Source: Haloparvum alkalitolerans (GTDB taxonomy: Archaea; Halobacteriota; Halobacteria; Halobacteriales; Haloferacaceae). Taken from it: a stretch of DNA of 64,000 nucleotides. The translations under genes and the position numbers were made by a program. The stretch is from assembly GCF_050122995.1 (NCBI RefSeq), contig NZ_JBNLIA010000005.1, positions 1 through 64,000 of the forward strand, given 5' to 3'. Of this stretch, positions 1 through 10,265 are shown piece after piece. The notes beneath the pieces were generated by a model. That model worked only from the letters and a program-made list of their open reading frames with translations. It was not told the origin of the DNA and did no database searches. The stretch's first letter is position 1, and every line of letters starts with the position of its first letter.

Positions 1-60
1 CAATCCGTCAACACCGAACCGACGGAGATCGCAAAAAGTCGGAACCACGCCGATCGAGCG

Positions 61-2205
<2,145 letters not shown>

Positions 2206-2495
2206 TATCGATCCGCCTCCGCACGATAGCCGCCCTCGATCGCGGGACAGTTCGCCGCTCCAGTGGTGTCGAATTTATCCGGGGACATCGATGATCTTCT
2301 CGTGTCCGGAACGAAGAGTCGTACTTACAAAAAACTAGTTATCGGTTCCCGCGAACTCGTTCCCGTCCCGGCAATCCGGGCCGGATCCGACGGCGGCTTA
2401 TCGCTCTTCGAAGCGCCCTCAGAGCGCCCTCGGAGTGCCCGCGAACGCACGTCACTCGTGTCAGAAAATTCCTGTTCGGGGTCGGCGCCGAGAGC
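2206..2495. other. non-coding gap upstream of katG
   Basis: This 290-base gap between katG and the FAD oxidoreductase holds no convincing gene. It has an A/T-rich patch at about 2268-2280 and another at 2325-2346, which are candidate TATA regions for katG read on the minus strand. The first would give a leader of roughly 40 bases. No clear inverted repeat was seen. Confidence 0.5.
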
Positions 2496-3080
2496 CTACT
2501 CGTCGGCCACGTCGCCGAAGACGCGCTCGGCGTCGGCGGGCACGTCGAAGTCGTGGTAGTGCTCGCCCTTCTCCTTGGAGAGCACGTTCAGCGCGGCCGA
2601 GGCGCCGTCGCCCGCGGAGATGACCGCCTGCCACTCCTCCGCACGTACCATCGCGCCGGTCGCGTACGCGTCCGCGACGCTCGTCTCCATCGTCACGTCC
2701 ACGTCGACGACGTCCTCGTCGGTGAACGCACAGCCCAGTTCCTCCGCGAGGTCGCGGTTCGCGCCGGTCGCGAGGATCAGGTAGTCGGCCTCGTACTCGC
2801 CCGCATCGGTCTCGACCGCGAACCCGCCGTCGGCCGTCGCGACGCCCGTGACCTCCTCGCCCTGCTTGCGGTCGACGCCGAAGTCGTCGGCCTGCTGGCG
2901 GGCGGTCGCGAGGAACTCCGAGCCGCCGACCGAGCCGATCCCGAGGTAGTTGAACAGGTGCGCCTTGTGCATCCACGTGCCGTCGGTGTCGAACAGCGTC
3001 ACGTCGAGTCCGTTCTTGGCCGCGAACAGTCCCGCGCTCAGTCCGGCCGGGCCGCCGCCGACGACGAGTACGTTCGTCAT
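2496..3080 (-). CDS. short thioredoxin-reductase-like FAD/NAD(P) oxidoreductase
   Basis: A 194-residue single-Rossmann flavoprotein. The N-terminus MTNVLVVGGGPAGLSAG is the GxGxxG dinucleotide-binding fold, followed by an acidic strand end (LFDTD). The LILATGANRDLAEELG segment matches the second FAD contact of thioredoxin-reductase-like proteins, and a final AYATGAM..AEEWQAVISAGDGASAAL block matches their C-terminal FAD motif. It lacks the separate NADPH domain and the CxxC redox pair of true TrxB, so it belongs to the short haloarchaeal TrxB-like family of unknown electron partner. I chose the ATG at 3080 because MTNVLVV directly begins the first beta strand; an in-frame start at 3122 would add 14 unlikely residues. 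Confidence 0.85.
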   Translation of the reverse strand: MTNVLVVGGGPAGLSAGLFAAKNGLDVTLFDTDGTWMHKAHLFNYLGIGSVGGSEFLATARQQADDFGVDRKQGEEVTGVATADGGFAVETDAGEYEADYLILATGANRDLAEELGCAFTDEDVVDVDVTMETSVADAYATGAMVRAEEWQAVISAGDGASAALNVLSKEKGEHYHDFDVPADAERVFGDVADE

Positions 3081-3203
3081 GCCCGATCGTTCCGGCGGCC
3101 GACCCTTAGGCATGCCGGCCACGGATGGGGTGGCCGGTTCGCGGGCCGCGGTCGGACCGGAGGAAGGAGGGGAGGGGAGTCGGGGCCGGTCCGGTGGCCG
3201 AGG

Positions 3204-3365
3204 TCACTCGGAGCGACGCTTCGACCGCGCCTCGCGGACCTCCGCGCCGTCTCGTAGCCGGTCCGGACAGTTCGGGCAGACGCGCGGCTCGTCGACCTCG
3301 TCGGGCGTGAACACCCGCACGTACTGCGTCGTGACGAAGGATCCGCAATTCTGACACTCGGGCAT
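3204..3365 (-). CDS. 53-residue haloarchaeal zinc-ribbon protein
   Basis: A small protein starting MPECQNCGSFVTTQYVRVF, with a second pair CPNC around residues 30-33, giving a CxxC...CxxC zinc ribbon, and a basic tail ending RSKRRSE. The same N-terminal pattern is found in a widespread haloarchaeal small-protein family (I believe DUF7563). Upstream on the minus strand is an A/T-rich stretch (about 3385-3400) suited to a TATA element for a near-leaderless mRNA. Function is unknown; nucleic-acid or protein binding is a guess from the ribbon fold. Acidic and basic residue balance and third-position GC support it as real coding sequence. Confidence 0.8.
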   Translation of the reverse strand: MPECQNCGSFVTTQYVRVFTPDEVDEPRVCPNCPDRLRDGAEVREARSKRRSE

Positions 3366-3510
3366 ATCTCACACACACGGATGCCAATATAAATCAGTAC
3401 TGTTTGTTCCCACCTCGCACGACCCTGTTCGATCCCGCCCGGGTCCGGCCGGCGCTCGGCCCACGTCCAGGCCAGGCCGGAGCTCGGCCCAGCCCCGAAT
3501 CCGACAGGCT

Positions 3511-3678
3511 TCAGGGCGTCGAGGGGGCCTCGGCCGCCGACAGCACCCGGCAGACGTCCGTTGACGCGAACGACTCGCGACACGTCGGACACAGCGTCAC
3601 CGCCACGTCGGCGTCCGAGTCGACGAACGCGACGGTCGCCCGCTCACCATCCCCGCCGTTGCAGACGGTACACACCAT
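3511..3678 (-). CDS. 55-residue CxxC/CxxC zinc-binding protein
   Basis: A small protein beginning MVCTVCNGGDGERATVAF and containing a second pair CPTC, the pattern of a treble-clef or ribbon zinc site, followed by a short tail. An alternative GTG start at 3693 exists. I prefer the ATG at 3678 because a TATA-like element (TGTTAATAGG on the minus strand, 3701-3710) is centred about 28 bases before it, the spacing of haloarchaeal leaderless transcripts. Function unknown. It lies 145 bases upstream of the other small zinc protein, on the same strand. Confidence 0.65.
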   Translation of the reverse strand: MVCTVCNGGDGERATVAFVDSDADVAVTLCPTCRESFASTDVCRVLSAAEAPSTP

Positions 3679-3700
3679 GGGTGTGCGAGACACACATCAC

Positions 3701-3710
3701 CCTATTAACA
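3701..3710 (-). promoter_or_regulatory. TATA-like element of the 3511-3678 gene
   Basis: The minus strand reads TGTTAATAGG, centred about 28 bases upstream of the ATG at 3678, which fits a leaderless haloarchaeal promoter and decides between the two candidate starts. Confidence 0.55.
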
Positions 3711-3780
3711 GGTTCGGTTCCGGGCGCGGGGCGAGGTCCGAATGCGGCCGACGCGGCCCGGCCGCCGCCCGGCCGCGGCC

Positions 3781-3981
3781 TCACCAGCCATCGGGCGCGA
3801 GGCCGAGCAGCCGGGCCACGGGGCGATACGTGAACACGACGGCGGTGATGATCGCCAGCTCGACCCACAGCGAGAGGTCGCCGGCGACGTACTCCGCGGC
3901 GCCGACCGCGAGGAACACGGCGAGCAGCATCACGGCGTAGTGCGGGATCACGTCGACGAGCGAAGGGCCCCGCACGGTCAC
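3781..3981 (-). CDS. 66-residue two-TM membrane protein
   Basis: A small integral membrane protein with two predicted hydrophobic segments, about residues 13-30 (AVMLLAVFLAVGAAEYVAG) and 37-52 (LWVELAIITAVVFTYRP), and a short polar C-terminus ending LGLAPDGW. Its start overlaps the end of the upstream zinc-ribbon-like gene by 4 bases (ATGA type), so the two are translationally coupled. No family or function recognised; similar short proteins are common in haloarchaea. Confidence 0.75.
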   Translation of the reverse strand: MTVRGPSLVDVIPHYAVMLLAVFLAVGAAEYVAGDLSLWVELAIITAVVFTYRPVARLLGLAPDGW

Positions 3982-4190
3982 TCCCCGTCGAGCAGGCCCA
4001 GGTCCGCGGCCGCCATGTCGGCGATGCGGTCGGCGAGCGCGGGGTCGACGGCCGCGACCTCCTCGCCGTCGTGGCGCGTCTCGTTGTGCCGCGCGACCGC
4101 GTCCGCCACGTCCGAGAGGGGGATCCGGGACCGCGTCCCGCAGTCGTCACAGACGATCGGCACCAGTGGGTCGTCCGAGTCGTCGGTCAT
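3978..4190 (-). CDS. 70-residue haloarchaeal protein with CxxC motif
   Basis: An acidic protein starting MTDDSDDPLVPIVCDDCGTR, with one CDDC pair, then a helical stretch containing RHNETRHDGE. The single CxxC with a distal HN..RH could form a C2H2-like zinc site (for example Cys14, Cys17 and two His near 43-48), as in many haloarchaeal small proteins. A longer open frame begins at 4217, but the ATG at 4190 precedes the typical acidic N-terminus. First gene of a two-gene unit with the two-TM protein. Function unknown. Confidence 0.7.
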   Translation of the reverse strand: MTDDSDDPLVPIVCDDCGTRSRIPLSDVADAVARHNETRHDGEEVAAVDPALADRIADMAAADLGLLDGE

Positions 4191-4321
4191 TGCCCTATCG
4201 CGGCCGCGGTCGGGCAAAAACCCACCGGACCCGCGGACGCTGCCGGAATCTGTGGACGCTCACGGACCCCATGGGCGTCCGTCGGACAGTCGGAGGGCGG
4301 GAACGACCGGCAGGTCCCGGT

Positions 4322-5317
4322 TCACCCGCCGTAGCCCGCCTCGCTCTCCTCGACGGGCCCCGAGAAGACCGTGTACAGGACGACGAAGTAGCCGAGCACG
4401 ACGAACAGGAACGGCCCCGCCACGAGCGTGAGCAGGTTGAGCGTGACCGGTGCCGCGACCGCGTCCCGAACGGTCAGCCCGGTCGCGGGGTACGCGTGCG
4501 GATACAGCAGGGTCCCGACCAGCAGAACCAGCGACCCGGCACCGAGCCCGACGCTCCACAGCCACGCCCGAACTCGGTTCCGCGCGGCCAGCGCCAGTCC
4601 GACGACCGGAAGCGCGACCGTCGCCGCGGCCGCGGCGAGCGGGGCGGGAGCGAACAGGCGTCCGCCCGCGCCGAGGGGGTCCAGCGCGACCAGCGTCGCG
4701 ACGAGCGCGAGGAGCGTCCCGAGGTACGCCGCCGTCGCGGGCCGACCGAGCGCGAGCGCGTCCGCCCGAAGGTCGCCGCGCGTCTTCAGCGCCGCGTAGG
4801 CGGTGCCGGCGACGAACGAGAGGCCAACGAGCGCGAGCCCCGTCACCAGACTCGGGAGCCCGGCAATCCCTGAGCCGAAGACCCACCCGCCGGCGATCAG
4901 CCCGAGACAGAAGGGCGCGGCGACGCTGCCGACGACGAACAGGCGGTCGCAGATCCGACGCCACTCGGGGTCGTCGTTCAGCTCCCGGAACTCGCCGGCG
5001 ACGCCCCGGGCCAGGAGCGCGAACAGGAGCCCGAAGACGGCGAGGTAGTGGCCGCTCAACAGCGCGGCGTACACCGCGGGGAACGCGGCGACGAGCAGCG
5101 TTCCGAACGCGACCAGCCACACCTCGTTGGCGTCCCAGACGGGACCGAACGCCGCCAGCAGCTGTTCGCGCTCCGCCTCGTCGTCCCGGGTCGCGTACAC
5201 CATTCCCAGCCCGAAGTCGAAGCCGTCGAGGAAGACGTACATCGCGAACGCGAACAGCAGCGTCCCGAACCACACCTCCGGCAGCGCGGGGACGAGGTAG
5301 CCGTCGATCGGGATCAC
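4322..5317 (-). CDS. cydB: cytochrome bd-type quinol oxidase subunit II
   Basis: Membrane subunit of the bd oxidase, partner of CydA in oxygen reduction at low O2. The 331 residues have about eight or nine hydrophobic segments. The N-terminus is characteristic of CydB (EVWFGTLLFAFAMYVFLDG then FDFGLGM), followed by WDANEVWLVAFGTLLVAAFP. Its ATG overlaps the cydA stop by 4 bases, so translation is coupled and the order cydA-cydB is conserved. It ends 105 bases before the small-protein pair, on the same strand. Confidence 0.96.
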   Translation of the reverse strand: MIPIDGYLVPALPEVWFGTLLFAFAMYVFLDGFDFGLGMVYATRDDEAEREQLLAAFGPVWDANEVWLVAFGTLLVAAFPAVYAALLSGHYLAVFGLLFALLARGVAGEFRELNDDPEWRRICDRLFVVGSVAAPFCLGLIAGGWVFGSGIAGLPSLVTGLALVGLSFVAGTAYAALKTRGDLRADALALGRPATAAYLGTLLALVATLVALDPLGAGGRLFAPAPLAAAAATVALPVVGLALAARNRVRAWLWSVGLGAGSLVLLVGTLLYPHAYPATGLTVRDAVAAPVTLNLLTLVAGPFLFVVLGYFVVLYTVFSGPVEESEAGYGG

Positions 5318-6795
5318 GGGCCGTCACCTCCCGAGTCGGGAACGGGCTCGGTCGGGTCCGGTGTCACGTCGGGCTCCGAGACGGCCCCGGCGGTCGCCTC
5401 GTCGATGCGCTCGAGCTCCTCGTCGACGAGCCACTTGCAGCCCGCGAGGAAGCCGGCGAGCAACAGCAGGTACAGCGTGATGAATCCGCCGAGCGACAGC
5501 GCGGCTTCGATCCCCGTCACGCTCGGCGAGACGGCCGCGTCGGTCTTGAGGAGGTCCTGAATCGTCCACGGCTGGCGTCCCACTTCGGTCACGTACCAGC
5601 CGACGACGATGGCGACGAACCCGAGCGGCGTCGACAGCCACAGGAGCTGGAGGTGACGGCTCCGGGTCGCGAGCCGCCCCTTCCGCAGGCGATAGACGCC
5701 CCACACCCCGAGCAGGATGAACCAGAAGCCGAGCGTCACCATCGTGCGGAACGACCAGAAGACGACCGCGACCGGCGGGCTCTCCACGTCGAACTCCTCC
5801 AGCCCGTAGACGACCGCGTTCGGGTCGCCCATCGACGCCAGCATCGACGCCATGTAGGGGATGGAGACGGAGACGAGGTTCTCGGCACGAGGGTCGAGGA
5901 TGTCACCGAGGTTCCGCGGGAACGCGATCAGGTGCAGCGGCGCGCCCTGTTTGGTCTGGTAGGCGGCCTCCATCGCCGCGAACTTCATCGGCTGCGTCTG
6001 GACGACGTGGCGGGTGTAGGCGTCGCCGTGGATCACCTGAAAGACGCCCGCGACCGCGAGCACGGCGACCGAGACTCGGAGCGCGTGCGCCCACGGCTCG
6101 CTCTCCTCGTTGGCCCAGACGAAGTACGCCGCCACGCCCGCGATCAGAAGCGAGACGGAGACGACCGCGGCGTTGGTCATGTGGACGTACAGCCACGGGA
6201 GCCGGGGCGTCGTGAACGCCGCGACCGGGTCCGTCAGTCGGACGAGCGTCTCGCCGCCGCGCTCGACGAGTTCGTACCCGCGCGGGGTCTGCATCCACGC
6301 GTTGACGACGAGGATCCAGAAGGCGGAGGCCCACGCGCCGGCCATCACCAGCACCGAGGAGCCGACGTAGAGCCGGTCGCTCACGCGGTCGCGGCCGAAC
6401 AGCAGGATGCCGAGGAACACCGCCTCCAGGAAGAACGCCATGAACGTCTCGAACGCCAGCGGGCCGCCGATCACCTCGCCTGCGAACGTCGAGAACGCCG
6501 CGAAGTTCGTCCCGAACTGGAAGCTCAGGGGGATCCCCGTCACCGTCCCGAGTACGAACCCGAGCGCGAACACCTTCGTCCAGAAGCCGCGGAGGCGCGC
6601 GAACCGCTCCTCGCCCGTGCGGACCTCCTTGTACGTGAAGTAGACGATGTAGGGCGCGAGCCCGACCGACAGCGCCGCGAACACGATGTGGACGGAGATC
6701 GACCACGCGAACTGCACCCGGCTGGCGAGGGCCGGGTCGACGACCGCCGCGACGCTTCCGAGGACCGGGGCGAGCGCGGAGGCGACGGCGCTCAC
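5314..6795 (-). CDS. cydA: cytochrome bd-type quinol oxidase subunit I
   Basis: Heme-bearing subunit (b558, b595, d) that oxidises quinol and reduces O2 without pumping protons. Visible landmarks are the N-terminal RVQFAWSISVHIVFAALSVG with the heme-ligand His, GIPLSFQFGTNFA, and the GRQPWTIQDLLKTDAAVSP block typical of CydA. The segment after TM6 is short, as in cyanide-insensitive-type enzymes; that is my reading, not a measurement. Start is GTG at 6795. The C-terminal tail (VSEPDVTPDPTEPVPD) is acidic and haloarchaeal. Heads the cydAB operon; no cydCD in the window. Confidence 0.96.
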   Translation of the reverse strand: MSAVASALAPVLGSVAAVVDPALASRVQFAWSISVHIVFAALSVGLAPYIVYFTYKEVRTGEERFARLRGFWTKVFALGFVLGTVTGIPLSFQFGTNFAAFSTFAGEVIGGPLAFETFMAFFLEAVFLGILLFGRDRVSDRLYVGSSVLVMAGAWASAFWILVVNAWMQTPRGYELVERGGETLVRLTDPVAAFTTPRLPWLYVHMTNAAVVSVSLLIAGVAAYFVWANEESEPWAHALRVSVAVLAVAGVFQVIHGDAYTRHVVQTQPMKFAAMEAAYQTKQGAPLHLIAFPRNLGDILDPRAENLVSVSIPYMASMLASMGDPNAVVYGLEEFDVESPPVAVVFWSFRTMVTLGFWFILLGVWGVYRLRKGRLATRSRHLQLLWLSTPLGFVAIVVGWYVTEVGRQPWTIQDLLKTDAAVSPSVTGIEAALSLGGFITLYLLLLAGFLAGCKWLVDEELERIDEATAGAVSEPDVTPDPTEPVPDSGGDGP

Positions 6796-6990
6796 GCCCG
6801 CCTCCGCACCCGATCCGGGCCGGGTCTCGGCCGTGCGGCGATTCGTGTGCGTACGCTCATGCTTATGAGGGGGTTACTCGTCGTGGACCGTAGTGATTGG
6901 GGCGGTTCTCGGCGCGTGGGATCGGGGGGAATGGTTGGCCGTGAGGCCGGAAGCATATCCTTGAAGCCCCGGGAGGAAGAACCCGCGACC

Positions 6991-7221
6991 ATGAGCGATT
7001 CCTGTGCACACTGCGGTGACCCCCTCCCGGACGGCGCGACCGCGTGCCCGGCGTGTGGCAACGACCCACGGCGGCGTGCGCGGATCGTCGGAGTCGCCGC
7101 GCTGCTCGTGGGGATTCCGGTCTTCTTCGTGATGCCGCCGGTCGCGGTCATCCTCTGGGTCGTCGGTCCGTTCGCGCTCGTCGGGTCGTGGTTCCTCTCC
7201 GCGGCGACTCACGACTTCTGA
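6991..7221 (+). CDS. 76-residue zinc-ribbon membrane protein
   Basis: Starts MSDSCAHCGDPLPDGATACP with a CxxC...CxxC zinc ribbon (Cys5, Cys8, then CPACG near 19-22), then a basic linker (PRRRARI) and two predicted transmembrane segments (about 32-50 and 53-70). This is the common haloarchaeal ribbon-helix-helix membrane layout. The start ATG is 9 bases after GAGGAAG, a plausible ribosome-binding site. It lies divergently from cydA. Function unknown. Confidence 0.75.
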   Translation: MSDSCAHCGDPLPDGATACPACGNDPRRRARIVGVAALLVGIPVFFVMPPVAVILWVVGPFALVGSWFLSAATHDF

Positions 7222-7239
7222 CCGCTGTCCGGCCGCGCC

Positions 7240-7303
7240 GGGACGGTGCTGGACGGTTCTGTATGGAGCGGGACGGTGCTGGACGGAGCGGGACGGTGCT
7301 GGA
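7240..7303. repeat. tandem GGGACGGTGCTGGA repeats
   Basis: Three copies of GGGACGGTGCTGGA begin at 7240, 7270 and 7290. The last two form a near-perfect tandem of a 20-base unit (7267-7286, 7287-7303). They sit directly between the 76-residue protein and the strong TATA element of the MoxR operon. They could be replication slippage or tandem protein-binding sites. Confidence 0.7.
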
Positions 7304-7320
7304 GTCGAGGGTGGAGAAAG

Positions 7321-7330
7321 TATATATATT
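7321..7330 (+). promoter_or_regulatory. strong TATA box of the MoxR-VWA-HEAT operon
   Basis: TATATATATT, the strongest TATA element seen in the window, is centred 27 bases upstream of the ATG at 7353. This is the expected distance for a leaderless transcript that begins at or next to that ATG. Confidence 0.75.
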
Positions 7331-7352
7331 TGACTGAAAAAGCGGAAGCCGA

Positions 7353-7412
7353 ATGGGTGTGATCGCGTCGGCAGTCCCGGACGCAGGGAAGCGGCGGACG
7401 GGCGGCAACTGA
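7353..7412 (+). CDS. 19-codon leader ORF coupled to MoxR gene
   Basis: A mini-ORF encoding MGVIASAVPDAGKRRTGGN starts exactly 27 bases after the centre of the TATA box and ends with TGA whose final A is the first base of the MoxR ATG (TGATG). I infer that leaderless initiation occurs here and that ribosomes reinitiate on the MoxR gene, which otherwise lacks a clear ribosome-binding site. The peptide itself may have no function. A second example lies at 44771-44857. Confidence 0.55.
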   Translation: MGVIASAVPDAGKRRTGGN

Positions 7413-8344
7413 TGACCCGGAGCGACGCGGCGGTCGGTCCCGACCCGACGCCGGTCGGCGAGCCGACGGACGAGCGGTTCGGCGAACTCCCGGTGCTAGC
7501 CGACGTGGGCCACGACCGGGTTCCCGACGTGGGGCCGGACGAGTACTACCACCGCGACGCGGCCGGCGGTCGGACCGACGTGGAGGTGGTCACGCGGGCG
7601 CTGGCGCTGGGCATGAACGTCCTGTTGAAGGGGCCGCCGGGCGTCGGCAAGAGCTACCTCGCGAAGTACGTCTGCTCGCGGACAAACCGGCCGCTGTACC
7701 GGGTGACGCTCTCGGAGACGACGTTCCGCGAGGACCTCCTCGGCAACCTCCAGCTCGTGAGTGCCGACGGCGGCGAGACGGTGACCCGCTGGGTCGACGG
7801 GCCCCTGACGCGGGCGGCCCGCGAGGGGGGCGTGCTCCTCCTCGACGAGATAAACGCCGCGGACGCGAACACCGTCGCGGCGCTGAACGCGGTGATGGAG
7901 GCGCCCGAGACCCGCACGCTGACCGTCCCGCAGACCGGCGAGACCGTCGCGCCCCACGAGCAGTTCCGCGTGGTCGCGACCGCCAACCCGGGCTATCAGG
8001 GGACCTACGAGCTGAACCAGGCGTTCGAGGACCGGTTCAGACACGTCAAGCTCGAGTACCTGCCGACCGCGGTCGAGGTGGATCTGGTGTTCCAGCGCAC
8101 CGACCTCGACCGGTCACGCGAGGACGCGGTCGAGCGCCTCGTCTCGTTCGCCGGCCGGCTCCGCGAGGCGTACGTCGACGGCGAGCTGTCGACGCCGATC
8201 ACGACGCGGGAGGTCGTCCGGATCGCCCGCTTCATGGAGGACGACTTCATGTCCCTCCGGGACGCCGCCCGAAGCGAACTGGTCGCCCGCGTCGACGAGT
8301 ACGACGAGACGCTCGTCCGCACGCTGGTCGACAAGCGGCTCTGA
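7412..8344 (+). CDS. MoxR-type AAA+ ATPase
   Basis: A 310-residue AAA+ ATPase of the MoxR/RavA/NorQ group, chaperones that remodel or load metal/cofactor into VWA-containing partners. Walker A is GPPGVGKSY near residue 74, Walker B VLLLDEINAAD near 140, sensor 1 VVATANPGYQGTYELN near 190, with the MoxR-type ALNAVMEAPE and FEDRF segments. It is followed after 7 bases by a VWA gene, the standard MoxR partnership. Specific role unknown: options include metallo-enzyme maturation and a conflict or stress system. Confidence 0.93.
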   Translation: MTRSDAAVGPDPTPVGEPTDERFGELPVLADVGHDRVPDVGPDEYYHRDAAGGRTDVEVVTRALALGMNVLLKGPPGVGKSYLAKYVCSRTNRPLYRVTLSETTFREDLLGNLQLVSADGGETVTRWVDGPLTRAAREGGVLLLDEINAADANTVAALNAVMEAPETRTLTVPQTGETVAPHEQFRVVATANPGYQGTYELNQAFEDRFRHVKLEYLPTAVEVDLVFQRTDLDRSREDAVERLVSFAGRLREAYVDGELSTPITTREVVRIARFMEDDFMSLRDAARSELVARVDEYDETLVRTLVDKRL

Positions 8345-8351
8345 TCCGGCG

Positions 8352-10262
8352 ATGCGCCTCACGCCCGAGACGCCGTCGTCCGACCTGGCCGCGCTCGCGA
8401 CGGCCGAGCGCACGTCCGACCGCCGGCGCCGCGAGCTCGAACGGCTCGCGGGGATCTGCTCGCCCCGACGCGTCGACGTGTCCGTCCGGCTCGACCCGCA
8501 GGTCGCCGCCGCTCGCCCGGGTGACGAGGCGGGGAGCTACGAGATCGACATCCCGACGACGCGGTACGAACAGGTCGGCGACGCGCTTCCGGCCCCCGTC
8601 TGGGACCGCCGGATGCAGATCGCGCTCCTGTTCCACGAGCTCGGCCACGTCCACTATTCGGACTTCGAGCGCTTCGGCGACCGACTGGACGAGGTCGACG
8701 AGCGCTGGCGGGAGCTGTTCCGGGCCGTCTACAACGCCGCGGAGGACGCCGTCGTCGAGACGCAGATGGCGGCCGAGTTCAACGTCCGCGCGGACCTGCT
8801 GGCGCTGAACGCGGCGCTCGCCGCTCGGGCCGACGATAGACACGCCCGGTTCGTGCGGCTGTTCGCGGACGGCGAGACGAGCGACTCGCACGATCCGGTC
8901 CGGTCGTACACCCTCTTCGAGGCGGTGACCGTCGGGCTGCTCGACCGCGGGTTCGGTGACAGTGGGCGATACGCCGCGCTCCGGGACCCGGACGACCCCT
9001 CGCGCGTCGTCCGTAACGGGCGCGACGACGTGTTGGCGACGCTCGCCCCGGTTCTCGACGATTACTGCGCGGACATGCTCTCGGAGCCGAACGCCACTCG
9101 CCGCGTCGACAGGGCCTCCGAGTGCTTCCGCGAGGTGCGTGACGCCCTCGCCCCGCTGCCGCCGCTCCAGCGGACCCGGATCCAGACCGCACCCGTGCGC
9201 CCGCGGGACGCACGGGCAGCGGCGCGGTGGCCCGCCCGCAACGCGGACCGCCTGCCGGACGGGGAGACCGCCGCGCGCCGCGTCGCGAGAACGAGCGAGA
9301 CGGGGGCAGAACCCGGCGTGAGCGGTGCCGCTTCGGAGCCCGTCCCCGGCGAGGTGACGACCGGCGCGATAGAGCGGCTGGTGCGCCGGCGGTCCGCGAC
9401 GTCCGGCCGGGGGGCCCGGCGGTCGGGATCCCCCCTGCGGCGGGAGGCGGAGCGGCTGCTGTCGGTGGTCCGCGACCCGGACGCGTCGGTCGACGAGGTG
9501 GTCGTCGTCGACCCGGCGGTGAACGGCGGCGACCGCGAGCGCTGGGCGGCCGCGACGGCCGGGGCACGCGGGCTCGCCGCGGACCTGCGCACGCAGCTCC
9601 GCCGCGAGCGTCGCCCGCGGACCGATGCGGGTCACCGGGTCGGTCGACTCGATACGGGGCGGCTCGTCGACGCCTACCGAGGGCAGTCGCGCGTGTTCTC
9701 GAAGCGGCTCCCCGGTCGGGAGAAGGACTACTCCTGTCTGTTGCTGCTCGACCGGTCGGGGTCGATGCGGGGGGAACCGGGCCGGGAGCGAGCGAGGCGG
9801 GAGGGGCCGATGCGGACCGCGGAGAACGCGGTCGCACAGCTCGCCGCGGCGCTGTACGACGTCGGCGTGGACGTCTCGGTGCTCTCCGTCTGGCGCGGGA
9901 AGCCGTGTCTGGAACTGCCGTTCGGGGGTGATCCCGGCGACCACGTCGACCGCCTGCTGACCGGTCGCGCCGACGGCGGCACGCCGCTCGCGGCGCTCCT
10001 GACGCTCGCCCGTCACCGCATCGCGCACGGCGCGGGGGCGGTCCCGTTCGTGGTCGTGGTCACCGACGGGCACCCGGACGACGAGGACGCGTACGCCGAC
10101 GCCCTCGAGCGGTGTTCGTTCCCGGTGTACGGCGTCTATCTCTCCGGGGGGCGGGACGGCGACCCCGCGTTCTTCGACCGGCTGGTCCACGCGTCGCCCG
10201 ACGACCTCGGCCGGACGCTCCGCCGGCTCGCCCGGTCGTTCTTCGCTCGCGGGGGCGGGTGA
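8352..10262 (+). CDS. HExxH metallopeptidase-like + VWA domain protein
   Basis: A 636-residue two-domain protein. Around residue 95 lies HELGH in LLFHELGHVHYSDFERF, a zincin-type HExxH motif, with AEDAVVETQMAAEFN further on that could give the third ligand (Glu). The middle (about 270-450) is Arg/Ala-rich and low in secondary-structure signal. The C-terminal half is a VWA domain with MIDAS motif LLLLDRSGSM near 463, GGTPLAALLTLA near 545 and VVTDGHPDDED near 570. This architecture is like VWA-like metallopeptidases (DUF2201/CobT-like) that pair with MoxR ATPases. It sits between the MoxR gene and the HEAT-repeat gene with 7 and 3 base gaps. Confidence 0.85.
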   Translation: MRLTPETPSSDLAALATAERTSDRRRRELERLAGICSPRRVDVSVRLDPQVAAARPGDEAGSYEIDIPTTRYEQVGDALPAPVWDRRMQIALLFHELGHVHYSDFERFGDRLDEVDERWRELFRAVYNAAEDAVVETQMAAEFNVRADLLALNAALAARADDRHARFVRLFADGETSDSHDPVRSYTLFEAVTVGLLDRGFGDSGRYAALRDPDDPSRVVRNGRDDVLATLAPVLDDYCADMLSEPNATRRVDRASECFREVRDALAPLPPLQRTRIQTAPVRPRDARAAARWPARNADRLPDGETAARRVARTSETGAEPGVSGAASEPVPGEVTTGAIERLVRRRSATSGRGARRSGSPLRREAERLLSVVRDPDASVDEVVVVDPAVNGGDRERWAAATAGARGLAADLRTQLRRERRPRTDAGHRVGRLDTGRLVDAYRGQSRVFSKRLPGREKDYSCLLLLDRSGSMRGEPGRERARREGPMRTAENAVAQLAAALYDVGVDVSVLSVWRGKPCLELPFGGDPGDHVDRLLTGRADGGTPLAALLTLARHRIAHGAGAVPFVVVVTDGHPDDEDAYADALERCSFPVYGVYLSGGRDGDPAFFDRLVHASPDDLGRTLRRLARSFFARGGG

Positions 10263-10265
10263 GCC

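Noticed and set aside
2263..2559. Plus-strand 98-codon frame upstream of katG
   Set aside because: No haloarchaeal acidic composition, covers the end of the FAD gene on the other strand, and has a Ser/Arg-rich translation.
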